Shown: in pieces, positions 49,572 to 60,775 of the stretch
Layout: each line of letters opens with the position of its first letter
Numbering within the stretch: the stretch's first letter is position 1
NCBI GenBank assembly: GCA_020284085.1
Contig: JACEVL010000101.1
Location: 500,543 to 564,542 of the forward strand
Origin: Aporrectodea caliginosa
Taxonomy: Eukaryota; Annelida; Clitellata; Crassiclitellata; Lumbricidae
DNA: 64,000 nt
Direction: 5' to 3'
Notes under the pieces: model-generated
Seen by the model: only the letters and a program-made list of their open reading frames with translations
The model's database searches: none
What the model was told of the DNA's origin: nothing
Made by a program: the position numbers and the translations under genes

Positions 49572-49612
49572 ACTAAGACACCTTTAAACTAGTTGCACCC
49601 GAAACTATATAA
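49572..49612 (+). promoter_or_regulatory. PSE/TATA promoter, consensus
   Basis: ACTAAGACACCTTTAAAC, CCT at 49581, TATATAA at 49606. Phase is 25. It sits 5 nt after the LINE's (ATACA)n tail. RNA-B and RNA-A lie 300-480 nt downstream. Confidence 0.68.
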
Positions 49613-49901
49613 ACATGAACATGCGGTCAATCGTCAAATTGGCTTGTACAGCGATAACGTTGCAATGTTCATCTGAAAGCTCAAAACGGACCTGACGTCC
49701 ACAAGTTTAAAAAATAAATGCTCTTAATATTTTATACCTTACATCATATTACATGTATTAAATAAGATTAAATTACACTGTACGTTTAGCTGAAGAGTGC
49801 CATGTTTTAATTTGACGTCTAGAGCCATCTTTATAATGCATTCATTCGCTCAAAATGCGTGCAACGAGAAGCTTAGTTCATAAATAATATATTCCGAAGG
49901 G

Positions 49902-50000
49902 TGTATTATGCTATACGAACGGTGACAATTGTTAGAAATATTTTATGTCGACGTCAACGGCCTTTGTTGCCATAAAATGTCATTGCACTTTAGATCCATA
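49902..50000 (+). ncRNA. RNA-B, full length
   Basis: GTATTATGCTATACGAACGG, AATATTTTATGTCGACGTC, loop CCTTTGTTGCC, AAAATGTCATTGCAC, then TTTAGATCC. The 3' motif is mutated (ATTGCAC). RNA-A follows at 50087: the B-A order on the plus strand. Confidence 0.5.
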
Positions 50001-50086
50001 AAACGAGCAATGAAGAAATGTGCCAAGCATAGGTACAGTATGGTAACGTCAACGTCATCGGGCATAGCAGACGTAAGATGTTTCCG

Positions 50087-50165
50087 GGCAGTGCCAGTCC
50101 CGAATAGAATCAAGAAAGAGGGCAACACTAATCAATGTTCTTATGACACAGCATCATTAAAAAGA
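50087..50165 (+). repeat. RNA-A copy lacking 5' third
   Basis: GGCAGTGCCAGTCCCGAATAG, AGAGGGCAACACTAATC, ATGACACAGCATCATTAAAA. The 3' flank AAGAAACGTCCTAATTGTC equals that at 10190 and 22850 in reverse. Confidence 0.6.
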
Positions 50166-50270
50166 AACGTCCTAATTGTCAGAAAATAAGATTCGATTCT
50201 TTGGTGCATAAGACTGACGTCAGAGGTCCTGTGAACCAGAAGATGCCCTTAAACAATGGATGATGTAATT

Positions 50271-50312
50271 CTCTCATTAGATGCCGTAAAAATCAGGATT
50301 CTATTATGTACC
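50271..50312 (+). promoter_or_regulatory. Degenerate PSE/TATA
   Basis: CATTAGATGCCGTAAAAATC, TATTATGTA near phase 24. Flank shared with P at 17646. Confidence 0.4.
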
Positions 50313-50334
50313 AATTCTCTACCTAAACTGAACA

Positions 50335-50435
50335 ATAATCCGTACTCTGGTAGTGACAGCCCTAAACTGGGATTAAGGAGAGGGCGATGCTAATCATTTT
50401 TGCTATAACACCAACGTCGTTAAGAAGCCAGGGTT
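50335..50435 (+). ncRNA. RNA-A unit served by degenerate promoter
   Basis: AATAATCCGTACTCTGG, TAGTGACAGCCCTAAACTGG, AAGGAGAGGGCGATGC, loop ATTTTTGCTATAACACC, AACGTCGTTAAG. The predicted start again falls at the RNA-A 5' end. Stem GATG/CGTC is wobble-paired. Confidence 0.45.
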
Positions 50436-50444
50436 GGGTAGGGA

Positions 50445-50697
50445 GCGCTCCTGAGTAGAATATCTTGAAGGGGCGCTATATAAATCTCTGAAATTAAAGG
50501 ATCTCTCCGAAGTAGTTGTTTCCCATGCAAGCATTTTCCCATTGTGTACCTCTTGCAGATAATTTACAGCGAAAGACTTTTATTGTTAGAATGTTGTACT
50601 CCTATTGACATTAACTGTTGATTGTTGTTACGATGTATGTACACCAGAGTGCGGATATGCAATTGGTTTTTATTAAAGAATATAAACTTACTAACCT
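50445..50697 (+). repeat. Two retrotransposon 3' ends
   Basis: GAGCGCTCCTGAGTAGAAT and GGGGCGCTATATAAATC (L2-like), then ACACCAGAGTGCGGATATGC and ATTAAAGAATATAAACTTACT (TACT-tail family). Confidence 0.7.
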
Positions 50698-50815
50698 AAG
50701 CGATACGCTATAGTCTTGACTGGTAAGCCATTGATTGCCCTCGCAGCTTTATACGAATACTTCGTGCTATGTTACGTTTTGAAGACGGTTGAATCAGTGT
50801 AAAACTAGTTCATTA

Positions 50816-51647
<832 letters not shown>

Positions 51648-52140
51648 CACTCGAAGCTGACGAAATTAAATATGTGTTGATATGTATATTATGTGGTGGG
51701 GTATGGTAGCTGTTTAGTTTAAGCGCTCGTCTCATAACGTGGGAATACGGACTCCAGCCTTCCATTGACACCGTTAAGTGTAGAGACATCTTGCAGGTCC
51801 TTGACTCACATTACTCAGTATCATCGATTACTGCGTAGTCCTTATACAGTTGCGATTAATAAATGCGTGATGACAATAATAAAGTATACACACCACATCA
51901 CATAACTGGGATCCAATCTCGTATCGCAGAGGATAAACATGACTCAGTAGCCACTCGGTCACCTCATAGCTAGATTTTCCGCCTACAAGTAATAGCGTCA
52001 TTTATCCAGCAGGAGTGACGAACCTACTCAGCCAAAGAATCGGTCGAGAGGGAAGGGAACGTTCCTGTTCCTGTTCGTCGGTGCTACGGGTTCTGCTCAT
52101 GAAGTTGACTTTAAAAAAAGTAGCGTTTCAAATAAGCTGA
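51648..52140. other. Unassigned sequence
   Basis: No unit, ORF or element ends recognised. Confidence 0.35.
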
Positions 52141-52160
52141 TTAACGAAACAGCGTCGTTG

Positions 52161-52200
52161 AATATATAGCGGCTTTGAAACAATTTATAAGGTGTCCAAG
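52161..52200 (-). promoter_or_regulatory. PSE/TATA promoter, divergent pair 3 left
   Basis: Minus strand: CTTGGACACCTTATAAAT (52183-52200), then TATATAT starting at 52168. Phase is 24. The short fragment GATTAACGAAACAGCGTCG lies 20 nt downstream. Confidence 0.58.
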
Positions 52201-52213
52201 TTGACGTCGCCTT

Positions 52214-52633
52214 CAGTGCGACCACTCTCCATTTTCTGAAATCCCGAGCTCTTGCCAGAAAAATCCCAAGATTGGCCAAAAGTGTACCAAAAATCCCCAG
52301 TTGCCGAAAAGGAAAAAGCTGTGATGAAATATGAAATGCGTTTTAACTTTTAACATCACAATTATTCACAAAAATACCTAGTTAAGAACTCGCAAAGAAA
52401 AAACCGAAGCATAACATTGAATTAACAATGTTTACAGGTTACAATAATAATAAACGTCTTTCAGACTGAGCGAGTTTTTCTAATCTGATTCGCTGCCACT
52501 GCTACAAAGTACGGCAAAAACTAGTCTGTAGACCTTAGAAAATCCCAAGATTGCTAGGCAAAATCCCCAGATCCCAAGTTGGACCCCCAAAATCCCAAGA
52601 TCTTGGGGAAAATCCCAAGCAGTGGTCGCACTG
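52214..52633. mobile_element. hAT MITE
   Basis: 8-bp TSD GTCGCCTT at 52206-52213 and 52634-52641; ends CAGTGCGACCACT and AGTGGTCGCACTG. The interior repeats AAAATCCCAAGAT and AATCCCCAG about seven times. Confidence 0.92.
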
Positions 52634-52652
52634 GTCGCCTTACACGCGTGAT

Positions 52653-52689
52653 CTCTTATGTATTGTATTGTATTGTATTGTATTTGAAC
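52653..52689 (-). repeat. Reversed SINE-1/LINE 3' tail split by hAT
   Basis: (TGTAT)n and TTTGAAC here, with ACACTTGTTAT at 53871-53881, rejoin into the reversed SINE-1 3' end once the hAT is removed. Confidence 0.7.
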
Positions 52690-53865
52690 TAGAGGTCTGC
52701 GGGTAGAGCATTTTTGCTACCCGACCCGTACCCGTAACACAGGACCGTTACCCGTACCCGTACCCGACCCGTACTCGAAATTACTACCCAACCCGACCCG
52801 TACCCGCGGGTAAACCCGTACCCGTACCGTACCCGCCACATAATTAATAGGACTTCACATAACCGAAGTCCATACCAGTCCAATGATCTTAGAAAGCATG
52901 TGGCAGTAATAATAATAGTCTAACGAACATGGTGATGATCACAGTAATACTAATAATAAATGAATAATAATAATAAAATAATAATAATAAAATAATAATA
53001 ATAAGATAATAATAAAATAATAATAATAAAAATAATAGCAATAATATTAAACTTGTTTCGGGGGACCCGCAGGAGACAGCACGCCTCTTTCAGCGTCTTT
53101 CAATTTGCACACAACTGTTCAATGCTAGTGCTTTTCGGTGCACGTTTACACAATTGACCTGTGAAGATGACCATTAAGTCCAGAACGACAAAACTCTTCG
53201 GATAGTTGCTTAGAGCCTGAGGGATTACACTTACCTTTGGTGCTTCAGAAATATAATAATAATAAATAAATAACTGTTATGCAGCCAGCCATAACACGGC
53301 AGTTTGCAACAAAATACCGCTATTTGAATAGCTTAAGAATTTCTCAGAGGCGAAGGGGTGACAAACATGGTGCTTCAACTATACCTAGCCTCAACTACCG
53401 TAACTGCATCAACGTGTTGTAAAGAAAGCACGGCAGCTGGACTGCCAGGTTCGGCGTCAGCTACCTCCGACCCCGGTTGTCGGGACTGAAACTCAGATGA
53501 GATAATGTAGAAACGCTACGATCGGATTGTGTTGATGGAAGCAAGCCATTTTGTAACTGTAAACTGAGCATCTGTAAATGAATGTCAAGCTCACTATGAC
53601 ACACGGACATAGGCCAACACAAGGCTACGGTAACTAGACAAGATACCGCCAGCAAAAAGTAAGTCCTTGAAGGTGCAAGACTCACAATCACATGTAACCC
53701 CAAAACTTCAGTTCGGTACGGGTAAAACCGGGTATACCCGTACCCGTAATGCTCCTACCCGTACCCGACCCGACCCGTAAAATGTCTACCCGACCCGTAC
53801 CCGACCCGCGGGTACGGGTCGGGTACGGGTAAACCCGCGGGTACGGGTATACCCGCAGACCCCTA
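52690..53865. mobile_element. hAT element with GTACCCG-rich ends
   Basis: 8-bp TSD ATTTGAAC at 52682-52689 and 53866-53873; ends TAGAGGTCTGCGGGTA and TACCCGCAGACCCCTA. Both ends carry tens of CCCGTA/TACGGG units (52724-52836 and 53702-53850) in inverted arrangement, able to pair over more than 100 bp. No transposase; central ATA-rich microsatellite. Confidence 0.9.
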
Positions 53866-54071
53866 ATTTGAACACTTGTTATGTAACGAATTATAGGGCA
53901 AACAATGCAGTAGTGGCAGATGTTCCAATAGTTTTTTGACTGCCGTGTCAGTAACGTTGACCCAAACTTACCCCTCAACTGGAAATTGAGGGGTCAACTG
54001 TCCATGCTACGCTAAACAACAATCCAATTGAAGCAACGGCAATACATCCACGCCTGTAAGAATTACTTCTC

Positions 54072-54114
54072 CTTGAACACCTTAAAATTGTTTCATTGCA
54101 GACTATATATAAAG
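54072..54114 (+). promoter_or_regulatory. PSE/TATA promoter, divergent pair 3 right
   Basis: CCTTGAACACCTTAAAATTG, CCT at 54080, TATATATAA at 54104. Phase is 24. No RNA family follows; AT-rich sequence with several TATATAA repeats. Confidence 0.58.
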
Positions 54115-54960
54115 ATTTGGTCAATATTATATAAAACATTATATAAATATTATATAAATATATAATGCGTTTTAAGTTTGTTATTTTAAAGCCATTTGTA
54201 TGTGTTGTGCTAACGTTGCTTGTTTGTAATGATTGATTAAAATCTATATAAACATTTATAACTAAACTAAGATTTTCATGTCACAATAACATATATAATA
54301 AAATTTAATAACCATTAAACTGAAATTAAAAATTAAAAGTCAAAGATTCAGAATCTCAGATCAAATTACAATAAGTAAGTAAGTAAGTAAGTATATTCTT
54401 TATTCAACCAATTGCATATCCGCACTTTGGTGTACATACATTTATACAGAGTATAACATTCTTATTATAAACGATCTGCGTGAAAGAAATACTCTTTTCT
54501 ATTCATATCTTTGACATGTTATAGAGAACTGTCATATTTTTTCAATGTATTCCTATGCATGTATCTTAATGTATTCCTATGCATGTATCTTAATTATGTT
54601 TGGTTGCATTGAATGAAAAAAAAGTTTGAAAATTAAAAATTAAAATATAAATTTCATATCATAATTTCAGGTTTTGTAAAATTCATAATTAAATGTTTTG
54701 TAAACTTGAAACCAATGTTGTTATATCATTGAATAGCTGGATTGGAAATCTCATGTAGGGCCTACATTATTGCTGTTTAGCAGGAATCTTTTCATTTTAC
54801 ATTAAAAAAAATTATGTGTGATGGTTGCTGCAAAACAGTGTGTGGTTTTCCAGAAAGACCATCTTAGAGTATATTATCTTATGAAAGTAACATTGACATT
54901 AGTATCGGAACTATAATATTATGCTGCTAAACGATGAATATTAGTGACATTAGTGATATT
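54115..54960. other. AT-rich sequence with a reversed LINE tail
   Basis: 54373-54445 reads (AAGT)n, ATTCTTTATTCAACC, CATATCCGCACTTTGGTGTA, the TACT-tail family in reverse. Otherwise nothing recognised. Confidence 0.5.
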
Positions 54961-54968
54961 AGTACTGT

Positions 54969-55065
54969 TTAGATGCCTTTAACTCTATCAATTTTGTTTC
55001 AACTGTATTGTACATAATTTTTAATTGTCGTCAACGGCCTCTGATGTCATATGATGACGTTAAAC
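54969..55065 (+). repeat. Short RNA-B unit with TATA deleted
   Basis: PSE-like TTAGATGCCTTTAACTC, then CATAATTTTTAATT (a near-canonical Sm-type sequence), stem GTCGTC/GATGAC, GTTAAAC at 55059-55065. Compared with 33626-33738, about 14 nt spanning the TATA are missing. Confidence 0.5.
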
Positions 55066-55089
55066 TATGGATTAAAAAATATATAAAAC

Positions 55090-55205
55090 AAACTACGCCA
55101 CTGTTCGCTTTCTGGCAGTGCCAGTCCCAAGCCTGGATAAAGGAGGATGGCGACGCTAATGGTCTTTGTTACCACACAGCTAGTCGTTAAACAGATAAAC
55201 CACAT
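55090..55205 (+). ncRNA. RNA-A retrocopy 1, TSD TATATAAAAC
   Basis: TSD at 55080-55089 and 55206-55215. Body AACTACGCCACTGTTCGC, CAGTGCCAGTCCCAAGCC, hairpin with outer GAC-GCT/AGC-TA-GTC, inner TGGT/ACCA, loop CTTTGTT, GTTAAACAGATAAACCAC. About 96% like copies at 56489 and 59440, so recent. Confidence 0.8.
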
Positions 55206-55218
55206 TATATAAAACTAA

Positions 55219-55297
55219 GAGCTGTAATATGCCAAAAATAATCTTTGTCGGCGGAAACGGCCTAAGTTCTCATAAGCTGCCGTTAAACTGTGGATCC
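55219..55297 (+). ncRNA. RNA-C copy
   Basis: GAGCTGTAATATGCC, AATAATCTTTGTC, stem GGCGGA/GCTGCC with one mismatch, GTTAAACTGTGGATCC. ATTATATA occurs on both sides (about 55205 and 55298), a possible TSD offset by 8 nt on the left. Confidence 0.6.
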
Positions 55298-55305
55298 ATT
55301 ATATA

Positions 55306-56082
55306 CACGGTGATTCATTAAAAAACGTTCCCCTGCATATTTCACTGTAACACCGTCAAATGTCATGCCATGTGAAAGAAATTTTAAAGGAAGACAGAGG
55401 AGTTATTTCTAAACATTAGGAAAGTTAAAGTTTATGTTCAAATTGACCCCTTTGGAAGCTACGCATGCGCGAAGACGAGTACGCAACTGTTTGACTGATT
55501 CATCAATGATGCGCTGATCCATTTTGGTCCCATGCCTCCACAATTCGACTTCGCAACTCACTGACATTACATAATTATTCGAGATCTGTAGACCTTCTCT
55601 TGCATGACACTCCATATCTTATAGTCCACTGGATTTAAATCAGGGCTGTTGGGTGGCCACAAAGTAGGCGGGATGAAATCAGGTGTTTCAGTTTCCAGTA
55701 ACGCAACAGTGTCCCGTGCTCTGTGCGCAGGAGCGCTATCCTGCTGGAAGATGAAATACTCATGTGTAATGTCACGAATGTCTGGTAAAAGGCCCTGTTT
55801 TAGTAGAACATCTCTGTAATATTGCGCCGTAATTTTTATTCTTTCTTAGAAATGTTATAGCATGTTTATCTTCTTCGGTAAACACTATTTTGTCGAGATA
55901 GTCGTGACGTCATTAGTTTCATCATTCGCGTTACGTCATTTTGGCTTTGAATGAGAAACAATTTATGTAGCACTTGGCTAGAACATCAATCGTCATTGTT
56001 CTGAAATTTCAATAAAATTGATGGTCATCTACATGAGTTATGCTAACTTATGTAGGGGAACGTTTTTTAATGAATCACCGTG
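55306..56082 (-). mobile_element. mariner-like element, internally deleted
   Basis: TA TSD at 55304-55305 and 56083-56084; ends CACGGTGATTCATTAAAAAA perfectly inverted for about 30 bp. Minus strand keeps QQD(S)APAHRA-type and PNSPDLNP-type segments (about 55620-55760) and KQLRTRLRACV, with frame breaks. Confidence 0.88.
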
Positions 56083-56097
56083 TATAATAGTACAGCA

Positions 56098-56330
56098 AGT
56101 ATTATCCAGTAAATTTTCGATTTTGAAGAGGCGCTATATAAATCTTTGATTACAACTGAGCATTTTAGATTAACAGTGGACTAAGTAGGCTACATAGGAT
56201 TTCCGTAGTACTTGGTCCACTGTTAATCTAAAGGACTCAACTACGAATTATTCATTATTGCACACCTTACCGTATACCTTATCAATATCACCATTCTCTG
56301 TCTACTGTAGCTAGGGCATGACTGTGTCCT
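56098..56330. repeat. U repeat copy with inserted hairpin
   Basis: GAAGAGGCGCTATATAAATC and ATTCATTATTGCACACC match 7650-7700. Between them at 56152-56242 a foldback is inserted: arms TTTAGATTAACAGTGGAC and its inverse at 56166-56183 and 56216-56233. Confidence 0.65.
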
Positions 56331-56431
56331 AAGGACGCTGTACCCTAGCAAAGATCATTAACGCTGCATTTCTCGTTTATCCAGGCTTCTGACTGGCACT
56401 TCTATATAGAGTATAGACAATGGCGGGGTTG
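56325..56431 (-). repeat. RNA-A copy
   Basis: In reverse: AGGACGCTGTACCC, AAAGATCATTAACGCTGC, TTATCCAGGCTTCTGACTGG, ACAATGGCGGGGTT. Full 5' head. Confidence 0.6.
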
Positions 56432-56488
56432 GAGGAGCTAAGTAGCGCAGTGGGGATATATATAGCGTACAGAGTTTTACACGTGTGC

Positions 56489-56606
56489 TAACTCCGCCAC
56501 TGTTCGCTTTCTGACAGTGCCAGTCCCAAGCCTGGATAAAGGAGGAGGGCGACGCTAATGGTCTTTGTTACCACACAGCTAGTCGTTAAACAGAAAAACC
56601 ACCACC
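56489..56606 (+). ncRNA. RNA-A retrocopy 2, TSD ACACGTGTGC
   Basis: TSD at 56479-56488 and 56607-56616. Body TAACTCCGCCACTGTTCGC to GTTAAACAGAAAAACCACC, 118 bp. Cleanest definition of both RNA-A ends. Confidence 0.85.
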
Positions 56607-56727
56607 ACACGTGTGCAAATTGGTCGTAAATAGGTGATAATAGCAGTAGTCGACATCATTATTTAACGTCATGACTTCGGTTGATGCAAACCTGGGTCTA
56701 CATTTAAATCACATTTTTAATATTAAT

Positions 56728-56795
56728 TATTATACGATATCTTGCGGCTGTCATCGCCGTTTGTATCGACCAAACCATAGAGATTTTAAGTTAAA
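56728..56795 (-). ncRNA. RNA-D unit served by P at 56819
   Basis: In reverse ATTATACGATATCTTGCGGC, TGTCATCGCCGTTTGTATCG. Predicted RNA about 68 nt; the 3' motif is mutated (GTATAAT). Confidence 0.42.
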
Positions 56796-56818
56796 TTACC
56801 ACACTATTCATCTGGTCT

Positions 56819-56858
56819 TATTTATAGCGCAGATATAAAAATAAAAGAGGTGTGTGAT
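56819..56858 (-). promoter_or_regulatory. PSE/TATA promoter, variant PSE
   Basis: Minus strand: ATCACACACCTCTTTTAT (56841-56858), then TATAAAT starting at 56826. Phase is 24. U-repeat phrase CTTGCGTCTCTCGCGATCTG follows upstream at 56883. Confidence 0.58.
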
Positions 56859-56919
56859 TGCCCTTCTTTTTCTCATATTATTCTTGCGTCTCTCGCGATC
56901 TGTTTTGACTATTGTATAA

Positions 56920-57540
56920 TATGCCTGGACACCAACCTGGGACATCATATTAAAGGGAAAATAAGTGAGAAAGAGAAGCCATAAATATATACTTATGGAA
57001 GATTTGATATGGTGGATACTAGGTACACTCAAAAACGATGGCTAAAATCGACGAGAGATATTCTCAAGGTTTGAAAACATTTGTCTGAATGTCTTTTCGT
57101 AAACTCTCTTTCCGTTCCATTTCTAAACACCATTCACCGTAGCCGTCTAACTGTCTGTCTGCCTGACCTCTAGGATCGGGACCTGAAACCGATTCTGATC
57201 TTTCCTTTGAATCGATTTGGTTTCGACTGAGCTCCTCTGTATAAGCTGGTTCCTGCGTCTTTGGGACCTGTAGAAATCTCAAGTACCTATGGCATAGTCT
57301 CAAGAAATCTGAATTCTCGATTACGTCAAATTCAGACTTCTGGCAGCATAAAGCAACAAAGGATCCTACACTAGGGTCCTCTCCGTTTAAAATCTACACC
57401 CAATCCCTCACCGCAAAAGTTGAGCTGACGCCCTTGGATAATAGAGATCACTTTGTATTTTTCCTACGCCAATGACTGGCGACACTTGAGGCGTAACTTG
57501 ATCTGCAGTACTCGATTTTGTTTTGGTTTCAATCATGCCT
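56920..57540. other. Unassigned sequence
   Basis: A 79-codon minus-strand frame (57064-57303) is unrecognised and probably fortuitous. Confidence 0.35.
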
Positions 57541-57554
57541 GGCAGCAGATTACT

Positions 57555-57690
57555 ATTTAACGACACTGTGTCATTGAAAAGATGATTAGCGTCGCCCTCC
57601 TCCCATCTCCAGGCTTGGGACTTATTATTATTACTTCCAAGGCTTTATGTCACCATAATATGATATCAAAGGCCTTGATGATAATTTCGA
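57555..57690 (-). repeat. RNA-A head/hairpin followed by RNA-B
   Basis: In reverse: ATTTAACGACACTGTGTC, GATGATTAGCGTCGCCCTCC, CAGGCTTGGGAC (RNA-A), then TATGATATCAAAGGCCTTG, ATGATAATTTCGAAC (RNA-B). Promoter at 57843. Confidence 0.55.
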
Positions 57691-57842
57691 ACAATATAAA
57701 ATTGCGTTGTATTTTATTATATTGTATTTTAAAGTTATGTTTTTTGGAGAATGTTCCTTTGTTCATTTGTTGGTCATTGAAGTTGTATCTAAGTATCAAC
57801 TGAGACCTATGGTGTGAAAATTATCGTACTGATTGCAAAGTT

Positions 57843-57883
57843 TAATATATGGCGTTAGTGTAAACGTTTTAAAGGTGTCTAGC
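57843..57883 (-). promoter_or_regulatory. PSE/TATA promoter
   Basis: Minus strand: GCTAGACACCTTTAAAA (57867-57883), then CATATAT; phase 25. Confidence 0.62.
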
Positions 57884-57903
57884 TAGTGCGTTATATTATC
57901 AAA

Positions 57904-57942
57904 TGTTTTAACGGCATCTTGTTGATGCCGGTATCGTTGACG
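57904..57942 (-). repeat. RNA-D copy
   Basis: In reverse TGTTTTAACGGCATCTTGTT, GATGCCGGTATCGTTGACG. GGCATC/GATGCC gives a perfect local stem. Confidence 0.55.
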
Positions 57943-58559
57943 TTTATGTTTGTATTTTGATAACTACATGTAGATATGGGTTCCAGCAGTTCTACGAAAT
58001 CTGTTAAGGACAATGGCCTTTCAAGTCTATATGAAAACAGATTTTTACAGTTTTAACCGTGGCGTATATGGTTTAGGGCTTATTATTGTAGCTCGAGTCA
58101 TCCCGCTTGTAGGGTTCCAGATTATTAATAAGAACGCTGTGGCTACAGTTCTGTATGATGTCTTCTGGCTTTAATCTGAAGAGTGTCGGCCACATTAACT
58201 GTTCTTTCTTGTCAGACACTTCATGACTTAGAGCGAACTGGATGAAACAATGAAGATTGTATGTACATTTTCTTACCTAACGTCGCATGCTGCTTTCACG
58301 GTCTTTTGTGGCTGCAGCAGCGCCATCTAGCCTTATGAATACTCTATCGTCAAAAGGCATATGGCGCTATATAAACGATTAATGTTTTTTGTGGAGATAC
58401 CAACTGTCAGCATTTCTCTACAATCGGAGGAGTCTGTTGCTGATTTGAGTATATGTACTATACTTTTGCATAGATCTTAACTGAACTTACTAGACCTCTT
58501 GACTGAAACTTAAGAATTGAGTGTGCTGTTACAGGAGGTAGGATAAGTTGATAAATGAG

Positions 58560-59000
58560 TTTAAGTCCGATCCTCTACTGAGTGACTTTGGCTATGACTT
58601 TGACTTAGTTTCATCGGTGTCCGACTATGACGATGCTTTTGTCTGCAACTGCGACCATGAATAATGCATCGACACTGACTTTGGTCACGATATTGACTCC
58701 GACTTTGATTATGAAAATGACTTTCGACGTTTACGATTACGAGAACAATATTGTGTCTGAAAATAGGACTCTAATAATATTATTATGACTGTAGATTTTA
58801 CCAAGGCTATATAATTATGTGTATAATTATGACAATGACCATGGCTCTGACTATGACTATGACAATGACTTATGACTCCGATTATGACTATGCCTCTGAT
58901 TATGACTATGACTCTGACTTTCTGTCATTAATTAATGCTTATGATAAATATTATGATCAATGTTGACTAGAATTATGACTGTGTCTACGAGGAATTCATG
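58560..59000. repeat. Degenerate GACTWTGAC hexamer array, copy 1
   Basis: TATGACTATGACAATGAC-type hexamers (GAY TAT / GAC TTT / GAC TCT) run for about 430 bp without strict periodicity breaks; partner array at 60110-60370. Confidence 0.8.
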
Positions 59001-59251
59001 ACTGGCTATGACAATCTAGCAGAGGGAAGTCATGACTCAACATGAAAAATATAAAACACTTGACTTCGAACCCCGTGCGCAAAGGTTTAAAAGACGTTGC
59101 CCTTTACCAATGCCCCACATTAACCCCGTTTGTTGACCAGTCAAGCACTCAAATACACCTGACGAGTATATCTGCTTCTGAATCAAACAAGTACTTTTAA
59201 CTGTTTATTAGAGCATTGTGGGACACGATGTCCTAGTGATTAGAGCGCTCT

Positions 59252-59293
59252 CTTCAGACACCTTTAAAACGTAGCCAACATACGTTATATAAA
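59252..59293 (+). promoter_or_regulatory. PSE/TATA promoter, consensus
   Basis: CTTCAGACACCTTTAAAAC, CCT at 59261, TATATAA at 59286. Phase is 25; preceded by GCGCTCT. Confidence 0.7.
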
Positions 59294-59315
59294 GATTAAG
59301 ACACGGTATTCGATT

Positions 59316-59402
59316 AATTCATATCTGTAATGAGCTGTAATATGCCAAAACAAAATCTTTGTCGGCGGCAACGGCCTAGGTTGTCATAAGCTGCCGTTAA
59401 AC
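59316..59402 (+). ncRNA. RNA-C gene-like copy with promoter
   Basis: GAGCTGTAATATGCC at 59332, AAATCTTTG, stem GGCGGC/GCTGCC, loop CTAGGTT, GTTAAAC at 59396-59402, TGTGGATCC. Start predicted about 16 nt before GAGCTG. Intact fold. Confidence 0.58.
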
Positions 59403-59439
59403 TGTGGATCCACATTCGAATAATTTAATTTAATTAATT

Positions 59440-59553
59440 AACTCCGCCACTGTTCGCTTTCTGACAGTGCCAGCCCCAAGCCTAGATAAAGGAGGAGGGC
59501 GACGCTAATGGTCTTTGTTACCACACAGCTAGTCGTTAAACAGAAAAACCACC
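59440..59553 (+). ncRNA. RNA-A retrocopy 3, TSD ATTAATT
   Basis: TSD at 59433-59439 and 59554-59560. Body AACTCCGCCACTG to CAGAAAAACCACC, 114 bp, two to three changes from copy 2. Confidence 0.78.
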
Positions 59554-59876
59554 ATTAATTGCACTGAAGTGGTTATAACGCAGAGTATGGGTGCTGCCCT
59601 CCTTTGAAACATTTACCTCATTCGCTATTTCTCGGCGGCATCGATTGATGTTTTTGTCAATAGATAGTGATGCTTAATAAATGTGTAATAGCAAACAACA
59701 ACAACAACAACAACAGCAACAACAACAACGACAGCAACGACAACGACAATGACACCAAAATAATTTAATATAGGAGACTATCTGAAACGATGTCGGGAAA
59801 TATATCTGTACATGCAATTAATTCGGTCGAAATAAATATAATACTAATATTTAATAATGATGATAACAATATTTTA

Positions 59877-59960
<84 letters not shown>
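59877..59960. repeat. (GAT)n microsatellite
   Basis: About 28 pure triplets. Confidence 0.97.
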
Positions 59961-59968
59961 GGGGGAGG

Positions 59969-60058
59969 GGGTCCGGTGGCGCGTTGGATAACATCTGGCG
60001 AAGAGTGCGAGAGGTACCGAGTTCGAGCCCCGTTGGGCGGATTTGCTTTGTAGGCGAT
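59969..60058 (+). mobile_element. tRNA-derived SINE-2, 5' part
   Basis: GGTCCGGTGGCGCGTTGGAT to GGATTTGCTTTGTAGGC; the 3' half is missing. Confidence 0.8.
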
Positions 60059-60109
60059 CTATAATGACTGGTACGTTCTAACAATACTTATTGCAGTTAT
60101 GGCTTAGAG

Positions 60110-60370
60110 CTCTCTGTGATTTCTCTCTGGAAATTGACTGTGATAATGACTACGGCCATGTTATTGCCATTGCGATGAATATGACTTCGACTATGACAAT
60201 GGCCATGTGACTGACTCTGACTTTCACCATGATATTGACTTTAGATGTCAACGATTACGACATATACTATGTCTAACACTACTGCTATGACTGTAACTTT
60301 GACGATGACTATGCATGTGAATACGACTTTGAACATGACAATGACCATGACTCTGACGCTGACTTCCCTG
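60110..60370. repeat. Degenerate GACTWTGAC hexamer array, copy 2
   Basis: GACTATGACAATGGCCATG-type hexamers; part of a segment duplicated from 58560-59290. Confidence 0.75.
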
Positions 60371-60425
60371 TCATAAATTATTGCTTAGTATTAAGAATAT
60401 GATTCATTTGGTCTAGAGTTGTGAC

Positions 60426-60476
<51 letters not shown>

Positions 60477-60734
60477 ATTCATGACAACGACAGTCTAACA
60501 GAGGGACGTCATGACTCGCATCAAGAGAATAACAAGCATTAAATTTCGAACCCCGAACGCAGAGATTAGCTGGACGTTACCCTTCACCATTGCCCCACCT
60601 GTACCCCGTTTGTTGACCACCAAAGCACTTAAATGCAGCTGACGAGTATATTTGCTTCTCAATGACAACAAGTATTTTTAATTGCTTATTGGAGAATTGT
60701 GGGAAACAGTTTCCAATATTGGTTAGGGCGCTCT

Positions 60735-60775
60735 CTTTAGACACCTTTAAAATACTATCAATAGGTGCTATATAC
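60735..60775 (+). promoter_or_regulatory. PSE/TATA promoter split by mariner insertion
   Basis: CTTTAGACACCTTTAAAA, CCT at 60744, TATATAC at 60769. Phase is 25. A transposon has inserted at the TA inside the TATA box, so the downstream RNA is disconnected. Confidence 0.68.
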
